Made by a program: the position numbers and the translations under genes. A model generated the notes under the pieces. That model was given only the letters and a program-made list of their open reading frames with translations, was not told the origin of the DNA and searched no databases. From Thiohalomonas sp041685045 (lineage in GTDB: Bacteria; Pseudomonadota; Gammaproteobacteria; Thiohalomonadales; Thiohalomonadaceae): a stretch of DNA of 64,000 nucleotides. Positions 8,400 through 15,999 of the stretch are shown piece after piece. Location of the stretch: positions 1 to 64,000 of the forward strand of contig JAWLGP010000001.1 of NCBI GenBank assembly GCA_041685045.1, in the 5' to 3' direction. How positions within the stretch are numbered: position 1 is the stretch's first letter; each line of letters starts with the position of its first letter.

Positions 8400-10766
8400 C
8401 TACTCCCTTGTCTTCAAAACCGCCACCAAATCGAGGCGGTAAAGCCGATAACGCATAATCAGGCCCGATAGTACGGCCGCCGCCAGCACCACGGTCGCGG
8501 AGAAGCCGTAAGTACTCGGCTCCAGCACCAGCGGCACCCGGTACAGATCCGAGGTGAGACTGGCGGCGATCAGGCGGCAGAACAGGTAGCCGATGAAAAA
8601 CCCGAGCGGAATGGCGGCGAGCACCAGCAGCGCCAGCTCCCCGAGCAGAATGTAGGAAATCTCCCCGCGGGTGAAGCCCAGCACGCGCAGGCTTGCCAGT
8701 TCCCGACCGTGTTCGGAGAGGGTGATGCGGGCGCTGTTGTAGACCACGCCGAAGGCGATGCTACCGGCCAGCAAAACGTTGATGAAGGCGAAGATGAGGA
8801 TGGTCTCGCCCATGGTCTCGACGAAGGCGTCGATCGCCACCTCGCGCTGGGCGATGCCGGCGATTCGGGGCCACTCCTGCAGGCGCTCGAAGATCGCATT
8901 GCGCTGGTCGTTGTCGATGGCGAGAAAGGCGCCGGAGATCACGTGGCCTTCACGCATCAATCGGTTCAGTGACTCGAGCTGCATGTAGGCGGAGAGCCCG
9001 ATGAACTCGCTGACCAGGCCCGCCACCCGGATCTGGCGCACCGGCTGACTGCCCTCCAGTACCTCGACCGTCAGCGTATCGCCTGCCGCGACTCCCAGCC
9101 GTTCGCCGAGGTGGTCGGTCAGCAGCACGCCCTCGGCCGGCAGCTCGATGGGCTGCAGGTCGGCGTTCAGCGTACGGTGCAGTTCACCGCCGGGTTGGTA
9201 ACCCTGAATGGCGGTGCGGTAACTGCGGTGGCCGGAACGCAGGATCACCGGCACCCCGCGAAACGGCTCGGCGCGGAACACACCCGGCACCGCCTCCAGT
9301 TCAAACAGCGCATCGCTCTCCACCGGGTCGGTGAAGGTGACCGTGAGGTCCTCGCGCTGCGCCAGGTTGAACTGCACGTCGATCATGTGATCGATGGAGT
9401 CCTCCTGGAAGGCGCCGACCATCAGGATGGCACCGGCCATGGCGATCCCGAGTACGGTGAGCAGCGACTTGAACGGGCGCCGCTCCAGGTGGCGCACGAC
9501 CATGCGGGTGGGCTGGTCGAACAGGCGCTGGGCCCCGAGCCGTTCGATGATGGTGGGCCGGTAGTCGGCCGGCGGCTCCGGCCGCATCGCCTCGGCCGGC
9601 GGCAGGCGCACGGCACGGTTCACGGCGCGCAGCGTGCCACCGATGGCCGCCACCGCCGCCACCAGGGCGCCGCTGGCCGCCACGCCGGGGGACAGCACGT
9701 ACTGCAGGAACGGAAAGCGGAAGAAGTCGCTGTAGATGCGGCTCATGCCCTGGCCCAGCCAGCCGCCGAGCCCGATGCCGATGGCGGCACCGAACAACAC
9801 GATCAACATCACCAGCCCGATGTAATGCAGGCCCACCTCACGGTTGCGGTAACCAAACGCCTTGAGCACGGCGATCTGATCGCGCTGCTGCTCGATGATG
9901 CGGTTGACCACCACACTGAGCAGGAAGGCCGCCACGCCGAGAAAGATCACCGGCACGATCCGAGCCATGTTGCGCAGCTGGGTCATCTCCTGGGTGAGGT
10001 ATTCGTGGGAGAGCTGGTCATCACGGCCATAGGCGCCGGTGCCGCCGTAGGGCTGTAGCAGCCGGTCCAGCCGATCGATGACGCGTTGCTCGTCGGCCTC
10101 CCGTTGCAGTGACAGCACCACGTTATTGAAGGCCCCTTCCATGTCCCAGGCAGCCGCCAGCGGACGCTCGCGCATCCAGAGGATGGCGTAGCGCTTGTAG
10201 TCAGGGAACAGGTCGCCGGGGCGGATCTGATAAACGTACTCCGGCGAGAGGGCGATGCCGGTGATGGTGACGAACTTGCGCCGGCCGTTGATGGTGGCGC
10301 GCAGGCGGTCGCCCGGCTTAAGGCCGTGGGCCTCGGCGAAGGGCTCGCTCACCGCCGCCTCGTCTTCGGCACCGGGCGCGGGCAGACGGCCGGCGCGCAG
10401 GTAGAGACGGTTCAGCGCGCCCCGCTCCGCCTCCGGAATGGAGAGGGTCATGGCGGTGACCGGGTCGGGAAATTCCGGCACGTGCAGGGTGGCGCCGCCC
10501 ATGACGCGGGTATCCACCTGGGCCACGCCGGGGATGGCGATGATGCGCTCCGCCAGCCGTTCCGGGGCACGCTTCAGATGCGCGAACACCTCGGCGAAGC
10601 GGTAATCGCGGTAGAACGCCTGCTGAGTGGTCTCCAGCGACTCGATGGTGGAGAAGGAGATGATCCAGGTGGCCACCCCCCCGGCGATCACCGCGGCGAT
10701 CGCCAGCGCCTGGCCCCGCATGCCCCAAAAGTCGCGCAGCAGCTTGCGATTGATGGCGCGGATCAC
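8400..10766 (-). CDS. ABC transporter permease with two FtsX-like domains
   Basis: A permease of 788 residues in the MacB/FtsX superfamily. It has an N-terminal helix and a periplasmic domain, a first FtsX block (about residues 265-385, VPVIFLGVAAFLLSVVVNRIIEQQ), a second N-terminal helix (LLTVLGIAMAGAILMVGA, about 440), a second periplasmic domain and a C-terminal FtsX block (about 665-785). This double architecture resembles LolC/LolE-type or YbbP-like exporters that act on lipoproteins or periplasmic molecules. Its ATG overlaps the stop of the ATPase gene upstream. Confidence 0.85.
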   Translation of the reverse strand: MIRAINRKLLRDFWGMRGQALAIAAVIAGGVATWIISFSTIESLETTQQAFYRDYRFAEVFAHLKRAPERLAERIIAIPGVAQVDTRVMGGATLHVPEFPDPVTAMTLSIPEAERGALNRLYLRAGRLPAPGAEDEAAVSEPFAEAHGLKPGDRLRATINGRRKFVTITGIALSPEYVYQIRPGDLFPDYKRYAILWMRERPLAAAWDMEGAFNNVVLSLQREADEQRVIDRLDRLLQPYGGTGAYGRDDQLSHEYLTQEMTQLRNMARIVPVIFLGVAAFLLSVVVNRIIEQQRDQIAVLKAFGYRNREVGLHYIGLVMLIVLFGAAIGIGLGGWLGQGMSRIYSDFFRFPFLQYVLSPGVAASGALVAAVAAIGGTLRAVNRAVRLPPAEAMRPEPPADYRPTIIERLGAQRLFDQPTRMVVRHLERRPFKSLLTVLGIAMAGAILMVGAFQEDSIDHMIDVQFNLAQREDLTVTFTDPVESDALFELEAVPGVFRAEPFRGVPVILRSGHRSYRTAIQGYQPGGELHRTLNADLQPIELPAEGVLLTDHLGERLGVAAGDTLTVEVLEGSQPVRQIRVAGLVSEFIGLSAYMQLESLNRLMREGHVISGAFLAIDNDQRNAIFERLQEWPRIAGIAQREVAIDAFVETMGETILIFAFINVLLAGSIAFGVVYNSARITLSEHGRELASLRVLGFTRGEISYILLGELALLVLAAIPLGFFIGYLFCRLIAASLTSDLYRVPLVLEPSTYGFSATVVLAAAVLSGLIMRYRLYRLDLVAVLKTRE

Positions 10767-11494
10767 CAGGAGAGCTCCCGGGGCGCGGCTTTCGTGGCGT
10801 TGACGTCGATACCGGTGATCTGGCCATCCGAGAGATGGATCACCCGATCCGCCATGGCAGCGATGGCGGCATTGTGGGTGATCACCGCGGTGGTGGTGCC
10901 GAGCTCGCGGTTGACCCGCTCCAGCGCCTCCAGCACCACGATACCAGTCTTCGAATCGAGCGCCCCGGTCGGCTCGTCGCAGAGCAGTACCGATGGCCGC
11001 TTGGCGATAGCGCGGGCGATGGCCACCCGCTGCTGTTCACCGCCGGAGAGTTGGGCCGGGAAGTGGTCGAGCCGTTTCGACAGCCCCACCACCGACAACG
11101 CCTCCTCGGCCGACATCGGGTTGCGGGCGATCTCGGTGACGATGGCGACGTTTTCCCGCGCGGTGAGGCTCGGGATCAGGTTGTAGAACTGGAACACGAA
11201 GCCGACGAAGTCGCGCCGGTAAGCGGTCAGGGTCTCGTCGTCGGCGCCGGTGAGCTCGTCCTCGCCATAGAACACGTGACCGCTGGAGGGCACGTCCAGA
11301 CCGCCCAGGATGTTGAGCAGCGTCGACTTGCCGCTGCCGGAGGCGCCGAGCAGCACCACCAGTTCGCCACGGTAGAGCTCCACGTCGATACCGCGCAACG
11401 CCTCGATGGTGACCTCGCCGACGTGATAGACCTTGGTCAGGCCTTCGGTGCGGAAAACCGCCGACGGGGCAGATGTGGAAGCGGATGCGGGCAC
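10763..11494 (-). CDS. ABC transporter ATP-binding protein, MacB/LolD type
   Basis: An ATPase of 243 residues that powers the adjacent permease. It shows Walker A GASGSGKST near residue 52, Q-loop FVFQFYNLIPSLT, signature LSGGEQQRVAIARA near 150, Walker B LLCDEPTGALD near 172 and the switch histidine VITHN near 205. The LSGGEQQR and FQ-NLIPSLTARENV motifs match the MacB/LolD/FtsE subgroup, which partners with FtsX-type permeases. It is the first gene of the operon; two tandem c-di-GMP riboswitches lie 470-930 bp upstream, pointing towards it. Confidence 0.9.
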   Translation of the reverse strand: MPASASTSAPSAVFRTEGLTKVYHVGEVTIEALRGIDVELYRGELVVLLGASGSGKSTLLNILGGLDVPSSGHVFYGEDELTGADDETLTAYRRDFVGFVFQFYNLIPSLTARENVAIVTEIARNPMSAEEALSVVGLSKRLDHFPAQLSGGEQQRVAIARAIAKRPSVLLCDEPTGALDSKTGIVVLEALERVNRELGTTTAVITHNAAIAAMADRVIHLSDGQITGIDVNATKAAPRELSW

Positions 11495-11574
11495 GGTCGA
11501 CTCGAAACGTTTTGGACCAGTCTAACGCGCGGGCGAGTGGGCGCACAGAGTGGTAAGCCTCTCTTGCGACGGCA

Positions 11575-11614
11575 TTCAACAGGATTAACGGGATTTTTCA
11601 GGATGAACAGGAAA
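11575..11614. repeat. Dispersed 'cctgtnaatcctg' repeat, first cluster
   Basis: Short imperfect repeats of the type AACAGGATTAACGGGA / CAGGATGAACAGG occur here and again near 12147, while their reverse complements (CCTGTTAATCCTGAACAAATC) occur at 11837-11876, 12212-12232 and 12687-12726. They flank the riboswitch copies, and the whole 11.5-12.7 kb gap is built from such repeats with no supportable protein gene. Confidence 0.6.
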
Positions 11615-11659
11615 AGGCACTTGCCGCGGTTCGCGAACAAAGTATGTGATTATCGCTTT

Positions 11660-11832
11660 CTGACTACTCGCCCCCTCCGTCATTCCCGCCCCCGATAAAA
11701 TAATTCGAGGGCAGGCTTCGGCGGGAATCCAGGGAACGGTCAATGCGTCCCCGCCTGCGCGGGGAAGACGGATGCCTTGTGTCGGCGCGGGACATCGAGA
11801 GGTACCCGGGCGAGCAGTTACATCGCTTTATT
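11660..11832 (-). repeat. MITE-like dispersed element (copy 1)
   Basis: This stretch (CTACTCGCCCCCTCCGTC ... GGGCGAGCAGTTAC) is the reverse complement of 43619-43755, sharing the pieces CGTCATTCCCGC, CCAGGGAACGGTCAATG, CCCCGCCTGCGCGGGGA and the GACACAAGGCAT/GATGCCTTGTGTC block. A short fragment of the same end (GGGGGCGAGTAGTTAC) lies at 83-98. Neither copy codes for a protein, so a non-autonomous repeat element is the likeliest reading. Confidence 0.55.
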
Positions 11833-11963
11833 CCATCCTGTTAATCCTGAACAAATCCTGTCAATCCTGTTCCATTGGGGGGGACGACGGCATAGCACCG
11901 GAAGCGCAGCAGGTGATGCGGTTCTCACGGGAAACATTTCGAGGGGGATTGGAAGTAGGAGAA

Positions 11964-12060
11964 GACCCGGCAACTCCGCGATCATAGGTTCCGAAGAACC
12001 CTTAGACCGGTAGCTTTGCGCCCCTGTCTTTCGACAGGTTTGCCTTTATCGGGCCTACCT
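11964..12060 (-). ncRNA. c-di-GMP-I (GEMM) riboswitch, copy 1
   Basis: Read on the minus strand, the sequence shows the GEMM-I order: GGCAAACC, a short hairpin capped by GAAA (TGTC-GAAA-GACA), GGGGCGCAAAGC, CCGGTCTAAGG, a tetraloop-receptor type hairpin GGTTCTTCGGAACC, then CGCGGAGTTGCCGGGTC. The P1 stem can form between GCCCG...GGCAA and TTGCC-GGG. These are the conserved elements of the class that binds cyclic di-GMP. It is oriented towards the ABC export operon whose first start codon is about 470 bp downstream. Confidence 0.85.
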
Positions 12061-12323
12061 CATTTCTAGGCGAGGGCAGTGGGACTGTCAAAGAAATTTC
12101 ACAAAGAATTTTCTCGACGGGAGTGGTTTATCTTGGGGGCGGCATTCAACAGGATGAACAGGAAAAGGCCTATACCGCTGGATTAGAGCACGTGGTTATT
12201 CGCCTCTATCCCATCCTGCAAATCCTGTTCTATTGGGGGGGCGACGACGGCGCAGCACCGGAAGCGCAGCAAATGATGCGGTTCTCACGGGAAACATTTC
12301 GAGGGGGATTGGAAGTAGGAGAA

Positions 12324-12420
12324 GACCCGGCAGCTCCGCGATCATAGGTTCCGAAGAACCCTTAGACCGGTAGCTTTGCGCCCCTGTCTTTCGACAGGTT
12401 TGCCTTTATCGGGCCTACTC
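12324..12420 (-). ncRNA. c-di-GMP-I (GEMM) riboswitch, copy 2 in tandem
   Basis: Nearly identical to the copy 360 bp downstream (minus-strand sense), with a single visible difference in the P1 region (AGCTGCC instead of AGTTGCC) that changes the pairing partner. About 85 bp on its 3' side are also duplicated, including the segment GAAATGTTTCCCGTGAGAACC. The pair therefore arose by tandem duplication of a unit of about 220 bp and could act in series on one leftward transcript. Confidence 0.85.
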
Positions 12421-12537
12421 AATGTCTAGGCCAGGGTGGTCTCGGTGTCAAAAGAAATTTTGAAAAAACGTAGGTGGTAGGTGGAATGTGGTAGGTGGGG
12501 TTTCCCCCTTTGGCGGCACAACCGTGTACCGCGAACG

Positions 12538-12657
12538 ATGCGGTTCGCAAGCTCACCACATCCTACGGGAGTCGTAGGGTGTGGTGAGGAACGAACCGCA
12601 CCGATAATCCAGCAAGATCCGCGAATGATGCGGTTCGCAGGCTCACCACCTCCTACA
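12538..12657. repeat. Dispersed palindrome 'gcggttcgcaagctcaccacatcctac'
   Basis: The arms ATGCGGTTCGCAAGCTCACC and GGTGAGGAACGAACCGCA face each other around CTACGGGAGTCGTAG, giving a long hairpin. A second half-unit follows at 12623-12657. The same sequence is the core of the 144-bp tandem repeat at 14.3 kb and recurs at 25.69 and 58.18 kb. Confidence 0.7.
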
Positions 12658-12724
12658 AAGTCAGTGGGGGCGACGAGCCTAATTTTTCATCCTGTGAATC
12701 CTGAAAAATCCTGTCAATCCTGTC

Positions 12725-13090
12725 CTATTGAGGGGGCACAACCGTGTAGTGGATGGTCATCTCCCGGATCTTGCCGTCGCGGATCAGGTAGGAGTCGGCG
12801 CCGTCCTCGACCCGGGCGCCGTTGTCGGCTTCGGCGGTCCACTCGAGGAAGCCGAGTTCACCCTCGGCCATGATGTTGGTGTAGTTCCAGCGGCCGTTGG
12901 GGAGTTGGTCGGCCAGTAGTTGCACCTTCGCCCGCAGGCCATCGAGACCGCGGTAGATACCGTAGCCGGTCAGCAGCACGATGTCGTCGGAAAAGTTGCG
13001 CGCGACGTCTGTCTCGAAGTCCCACGCGGCGGCGAGCCGCAGGTGGTCGTCGAGCACTTCGCGGGCGCTGCGTCGGCTCAGCTCGTCCAT
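12725..13090 (-). CDS. SnoaL-like / DUF4440-type protein
   Basis: A small protein of 121 residues with the NTF2-like pattern of SnoaL/ketosteroid-isomerase-like folds: an N-terminal helix pair (REVLDDHLRLAAAWDFETDVARNFSDDIVLLT), a turn with GLDGLRAKVQLLADQLP and a C-terminal sheet (GKIREMTIHYTVV). The start at 13090 places it 4 bp after the msrA stop, so it is probably co-transcribed with msrA. The specific role is unknown; no catalytic residues can be assigned with confidence. Confidence 0.7.
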   Translation of the reverse strand: MDELSRRSAREVLDDHLRLAAAWDFETDVARNFSDDIVLLTGYGIYRGLDGLRAKVQLLADQLPNGRWNYTNIMAEGELGFLEWTAEADNGARVEDGADSYLIRDGKIREMTIHYTVVPPQ

Positions 13091-13094
13091 GGCC

Positions 13095-13736
13095 CTACTC
13101 CGGGTAACCGACGCCGGTGCCACCCAGGCCACAGTAGCCCGCGGGGTTCTTGCCGAGATACTGCTGGTGATACTCCTCGGCGTAATAGAACTCCGGCGCC
13201 TCCATCACCTCGGTGCTGATACGGGCGCGGTAGCCGGCGGCATCGAGTGCCGCCTGGTAGTGCGCCAACGACGCCTCGGCGGCGCGCTTCTGTTCGGCGG
13301 TGTAGGCGTAGATAGCGGAGCGGTACTGGGTGCCGATGTCGTTGCCCTGGCGCATCCCCTGGGTGGGGTCGTGCCCCTCCCAGAACAGCCGCAGCAAATC
13401 CTCGTAGCTGATGCGCTTGGGGTCGTAGACCACCCGCACCACCTCGGCGTGTCCGGTGTGGCCGCTGCAGACCTCTTGGTAGGTGGGGTTCGGGGTGTAT
13501 CCCCCGGCATAGCCCACCATCGTGACGTAGACCCCTTCGGTCTGCCAAAAGCGTCGTTCGGCACCCCAGAAACAGCCCATGGCGAACATCGCCATCTCCA
13601 TGCCTTCCGGAAACGGCGGCCGAATGGGGTTTTCGGTGATGTAGTGGTGCTCGGGCACGGGCATCGGTTCGCTGCGCCCGGGAAGGGCGTGGGCGGGATC
13701 GGGCATCTGGGATTTGCCGGAGCTGTAGAAGGCCAT
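13095..13736 (-). CDS. msrA: Peptide-methionine (S)-S-oxide reductase MsrA
   Basis: Repairs oxidised methionine in proteins using thioredoxin. It has the catalytic motif AMGCFWGAE, and downstream conserved blocks GYTPNPTYQEVCSGHTGHAEVV, WEGHDPTQGMRQGNDIGTQYRS, YYAEEYHQQYL and the C-terminal GYCGLGGTGV with a resolving cysteine. It is 213 residues with the longer N-terminus of the enterobacterial enzyme type (PAHALPGRSEPMPV). The ATG at 13736 has GAGG 5 bp upstream. It is followed by the SnoaL-like gene. Confidence 0.95.
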   Translation of the reverse strand: MAFYSSGKSQMPDPAHALPGRSEPMPVPEHHYITENPIRPPFPEGMEMAMFAMGCFWGAERRFWQTEGVYVTMVGYAGGYTPNPTYQEVCSGHTGHAEVVRVVYDPKRISYEDLLRLFWEGHDPTQGMRQGNDIGTQYRSAIYAYTAEQKRAAEASLAHYQAALDAAGYRARISTEVMEAPEFYYAEEYHQQYLGKNPAGYCGLGGTGVGYPE

Positions 13737-13841
13737 CGCCACCTCACTGAGTGCGCCGAATCACGAAAGTTTAGCCATTTGCGGGGCCTCGGCGGTAATC
13801 CGGATCGGCCGAACGCGGCTGCGACCGTTACACTTGCTGCC

Positions 13842-14279
13842 ATGAAGATCCCCTGGTACTTGGCGGCTCTGGGCGCGGCACTGGTGTGGGGTGTCCACTA
13901 CCCGCTCATCGACAATGCCCTGAAAAGGGTTTCGTTGCCGGCGGTCCTTCTGCTTACCGCCGTGCCCATTCTGCTGGTCGTGCCGTTCTGGTTCGGCACG
14001 CTCGCCGACGACTGGCGAACCCTTGGCACCATTCCCTGGCGGGAGCGGCTGCCGATCCTGGCCGTGGCTCTCACCTCGCTGACCGCCACGGTCCTGCTGT
14101 TCGTTTCCATCGGGGGCAAGAACGCCACCCTGGCCAGCCTGATTGAGATCTCCTACCCGGTGTTCGTGGCGCTGTTCGCGTGGCTGCTGTTTCGCGAAAT
14201 CCAGGTGAACGCCAGTGTGGTGATTGGCGGGTTGTTGGTTTTTACCGGGGTAGTGGTGATCATCTGGAACAATCGTTGA
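13842..14279 (+). CDS. Half-size EamA-type small transporter
   Basis: A protein of 145 residues with four or five hydrophobic helices: AALGAALVWGVHYPLIDNAL, LPAVLLLTAVPILLVVPFWF, LPILAVALTSLTATVLLFVS, EISYPVFVALFAWLLF and VVIGGLLVFTGVVVIIW. It matches one EamA repeat, including the SLIEISYPVFVALFAW segment typical of this fold, whereas classical members have two repeats and about 300 residues. It may act as a homodimer. The gene diverges from msrA and is followed directly by the 144-bp tandem repeat. Confidence 0.75.
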   Translation: MKIPWYLAALGAALVWGVHYPLIDNALKRVSLPAVLLLTAVPILLVVPFWFGTLADDWRTLGTIPWRERLPILAVALTSLTATVLLFVSIGGKNATLASLIEISYPVFVALFAWLLFREIQVNASVVIGGLLVFTGVVVIIWNNR

Positions 14280-14293
14280 GGCGCGACTTGATG

Positions 14294-14872
14294 GTGCGGT
14301 TCGTTCCTCGGCAACTGCTCCCTGCGTTGCTCTACCTCCTGCATCCATGCAGTCGTCACCACACCCTACAACTACCCGGACCCGTAGGATGTGGTGAGCT
14401 TGCGAACCGCATCTTTCGCGGCGCGGCTGCGCTACCGGTGCGGTTCGTTCCTCGGCAACTGCTCCCTGCGTTGCTCTACCTCCTGCATCCATGCAGTCGT
14501 CACCACATCCTACAAATACCCGGACCCGTAGGATGTGGTGAGCTTGCGAACCGCACCTTTCGCGGCGCGGCTGCGCTACCGGTGCGGTTCGTTCCTCGGC
14601 AACTGCTCCCTGCGTTGCTCTACCTCCTGCATCCATGCAGTCGTCACCACACCCTACAAATACCCGGAACCCGTAGGATGTGGTGAGCTTGCGAACCGCA
14701 TCTTTCGCGGCGCGGCTGCTCTATCGGTGCGGTTCATTCCTCGGCAACTGCTCCCTGCGTTGCTCTACCTCCTGCATCCATGCAGTCGTCACCATACCCT
14801 ACGAAATACCCGGAACCCGTAGGATGTGGTGAGCTTGCGAACCGCATCATTCGCGCCCCGCTACGGTTCGTT
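14294..14872. repeat. Tandem 144-bp repeat, four units
   Basis: Units begin with GTGCGGTTC at 14294, 14438, 14582 and 14727, so the period is 144-145 bp. Each unit contains CTCCCTGCGTTGCTCTACC, CATCCATGCAGTCGTCACC, a GTAGGATGTGGTGAGC block and GCGAACCGCATCTTTCGC. The last unit is the most diverged (TTCATTCC, ATACCCTACG). Inside each unit the GGTTCGTTCC...GGTGAGC...GAACCGC arms can fold. It spans the whole gap between the EamA gene and the RND operon, and no real gene is present. Confidence 0.9.
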
Positions 14873-14913
14873 CCTCGCTACGCTTAATTCCGTATGCCGG
14901 TTTGGAGCAGCGG

Positions 14914-15999
14914 ATGCGCAGCAGAGGCAAGGCAGCGGTCGCCGTTACCGCCGTCGCGGTAATTGCCGTGGCGGTTTGGTTGCTTCTGTCGCGCGGCGCC
15001 ACCGACGAACGTGGTCCGCCACAGGGTGGACCACCGCCGCCGCTGGTGGAGACGGTGGTGGTCGAGACCGGGCTGGTCGAGGAGACGGTGCGGGCGGTGG
15101 GCAGCATCGAGGCGGCCGAGCAGATCGAGGTGACGGCCCAGGTCACCGGCAAAGTGGTAAGCATTCACTTTACCGAGGGCCAGCGGGTTGAGGGCGGCGA
15201 GCTGCTGATGCAGCTGGATACCGAGAGCCAACAGGCGGCCCTGCGGGTGGCCGAGGCCGAGGCGCGCGAGGCCCGCCGTCAGCTCGATCGGCTGCGGGCC
15301 GTGCGGGAACTCGCCGCCGCCGAGGCCGACATCGACGAGGCGCGCGCCCGCATGGAGACCGCCCAGGCACGGATCGCCGAGGCCCAGGCGGCGCTGGCCG
15401 ACCGGCGCATCGTCGCCGCCTTCGCCGGCACACTCGGGCTGCGCCAGGTGAGTCCGGGGGCGCTGATCCAGCCGGGCACGCCGATCACCACCCTGGCCAC
15501 CCTGGACGCCCTCAAGGTGCGCTTTGACCTGCCCGCTGAGCTGCTGCCACAACTGCGTCCGGGCCTGCCGGTGCGCATCTCCGCGCCTGGCTTTGAGCGG
15601 GAGTTTCGCGGCCGCGTTTCGCATATCGACAACACGGTCGACCCCGCCACCCGCTCCGTCACTCTGGAGGCCACCCTGGAGGGGACCGACAGTGTGCTCA
15701 AACCCGGTGTCTTTGCCTCGGTGAGTACGGTTACGGCCGTCCGCCCCGATGCCGTGCTGATCCCGGAGCAGGCGCTGCTCCTGCAGGGCGAGCGCCACTA
15801 CGTCTATGTGGTCGCGCCGGATCGCACGGTGGAGCGCCGCGCCGTGGCGGTGGGTGAGCGCCGCCCCGGCACCGTGGAGATCACTGACGGGCTCCAGGCC
15901 GGCAGCCGCATCGTGGTGAGCGGACTGCAGAAGGTTCAGGAGGGGCAACCGGTGCGCCTGGCGGACCAGCCGGAGCGGGTAGCGGACCGGCCGACGTGA
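14914..15999 (+). CDS. RND efflux pump periplasmic adaptor subunit
   Basis: A membrane-fusion protein of about 361 residues. The ATG at 14914 is chosen because TTTGGAGCAGCGG places GGAG 7 bp upstream. It has an N-terminal anchor (AVAVTAVAVIAVAVWLLLS), a Pro/Gly linker, lipoyl halves (AAEQIEVTAQVTGKVVSIHFTEGQRVEGGELLMQLD and GTLGLRQVSPGALIQPGTPITTL), an alpha-hairpin rich in Ala, Arg and Glu, and a C-terminal barrel (VLIPEQALLLQGERHYVYVV). The stop overlaps the pump gene start. No outer-membrane channel gene is next to it. Confidence 0.9.
   Translation: MRSRGKAAVAVTAVAVIAVAVWLLLSRGATDERGPPQGGPPPPLVETVVVETGLVEETVRAVGSIEAAEQIEVTAQVTGKVVSIHFTEGQRVEGGELLMQLDTESQQAALRVAEAEAREARRQLDRLRAVRELAAAEADIDEARARMETAQARIAEAQAALADRRIVAAFAGTLGLRQVSPGALIQPGTPITTLATLDALKVRFDLPAELLPQLRPGLPVRISAPGFEREFRGRVSHIDNTVDPATRSVTLEATLEGTDSVLKPGVFASVSTVTAVRPDAVLIPEQALLLQGERHYVYVVAPDRTVERRAVAVGERRPGTVEITDGLQAGSRIVVSGLQKVQEGQPVRLADQPERVADRPT

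Noticed and set aside
7219..8442. Long plus-strand reading frame opposite the HlyD gene
   Set aside because: It is the reverse shadow of a well-supported HlyD-family gene and is rich in His, Gln and Arg as expected for antisense frames.
12981..13841. N-terminal extension of the EamA frame
   Set aside because: This part runs antisense through msrA; the real protein starts at the ATG at 13842.
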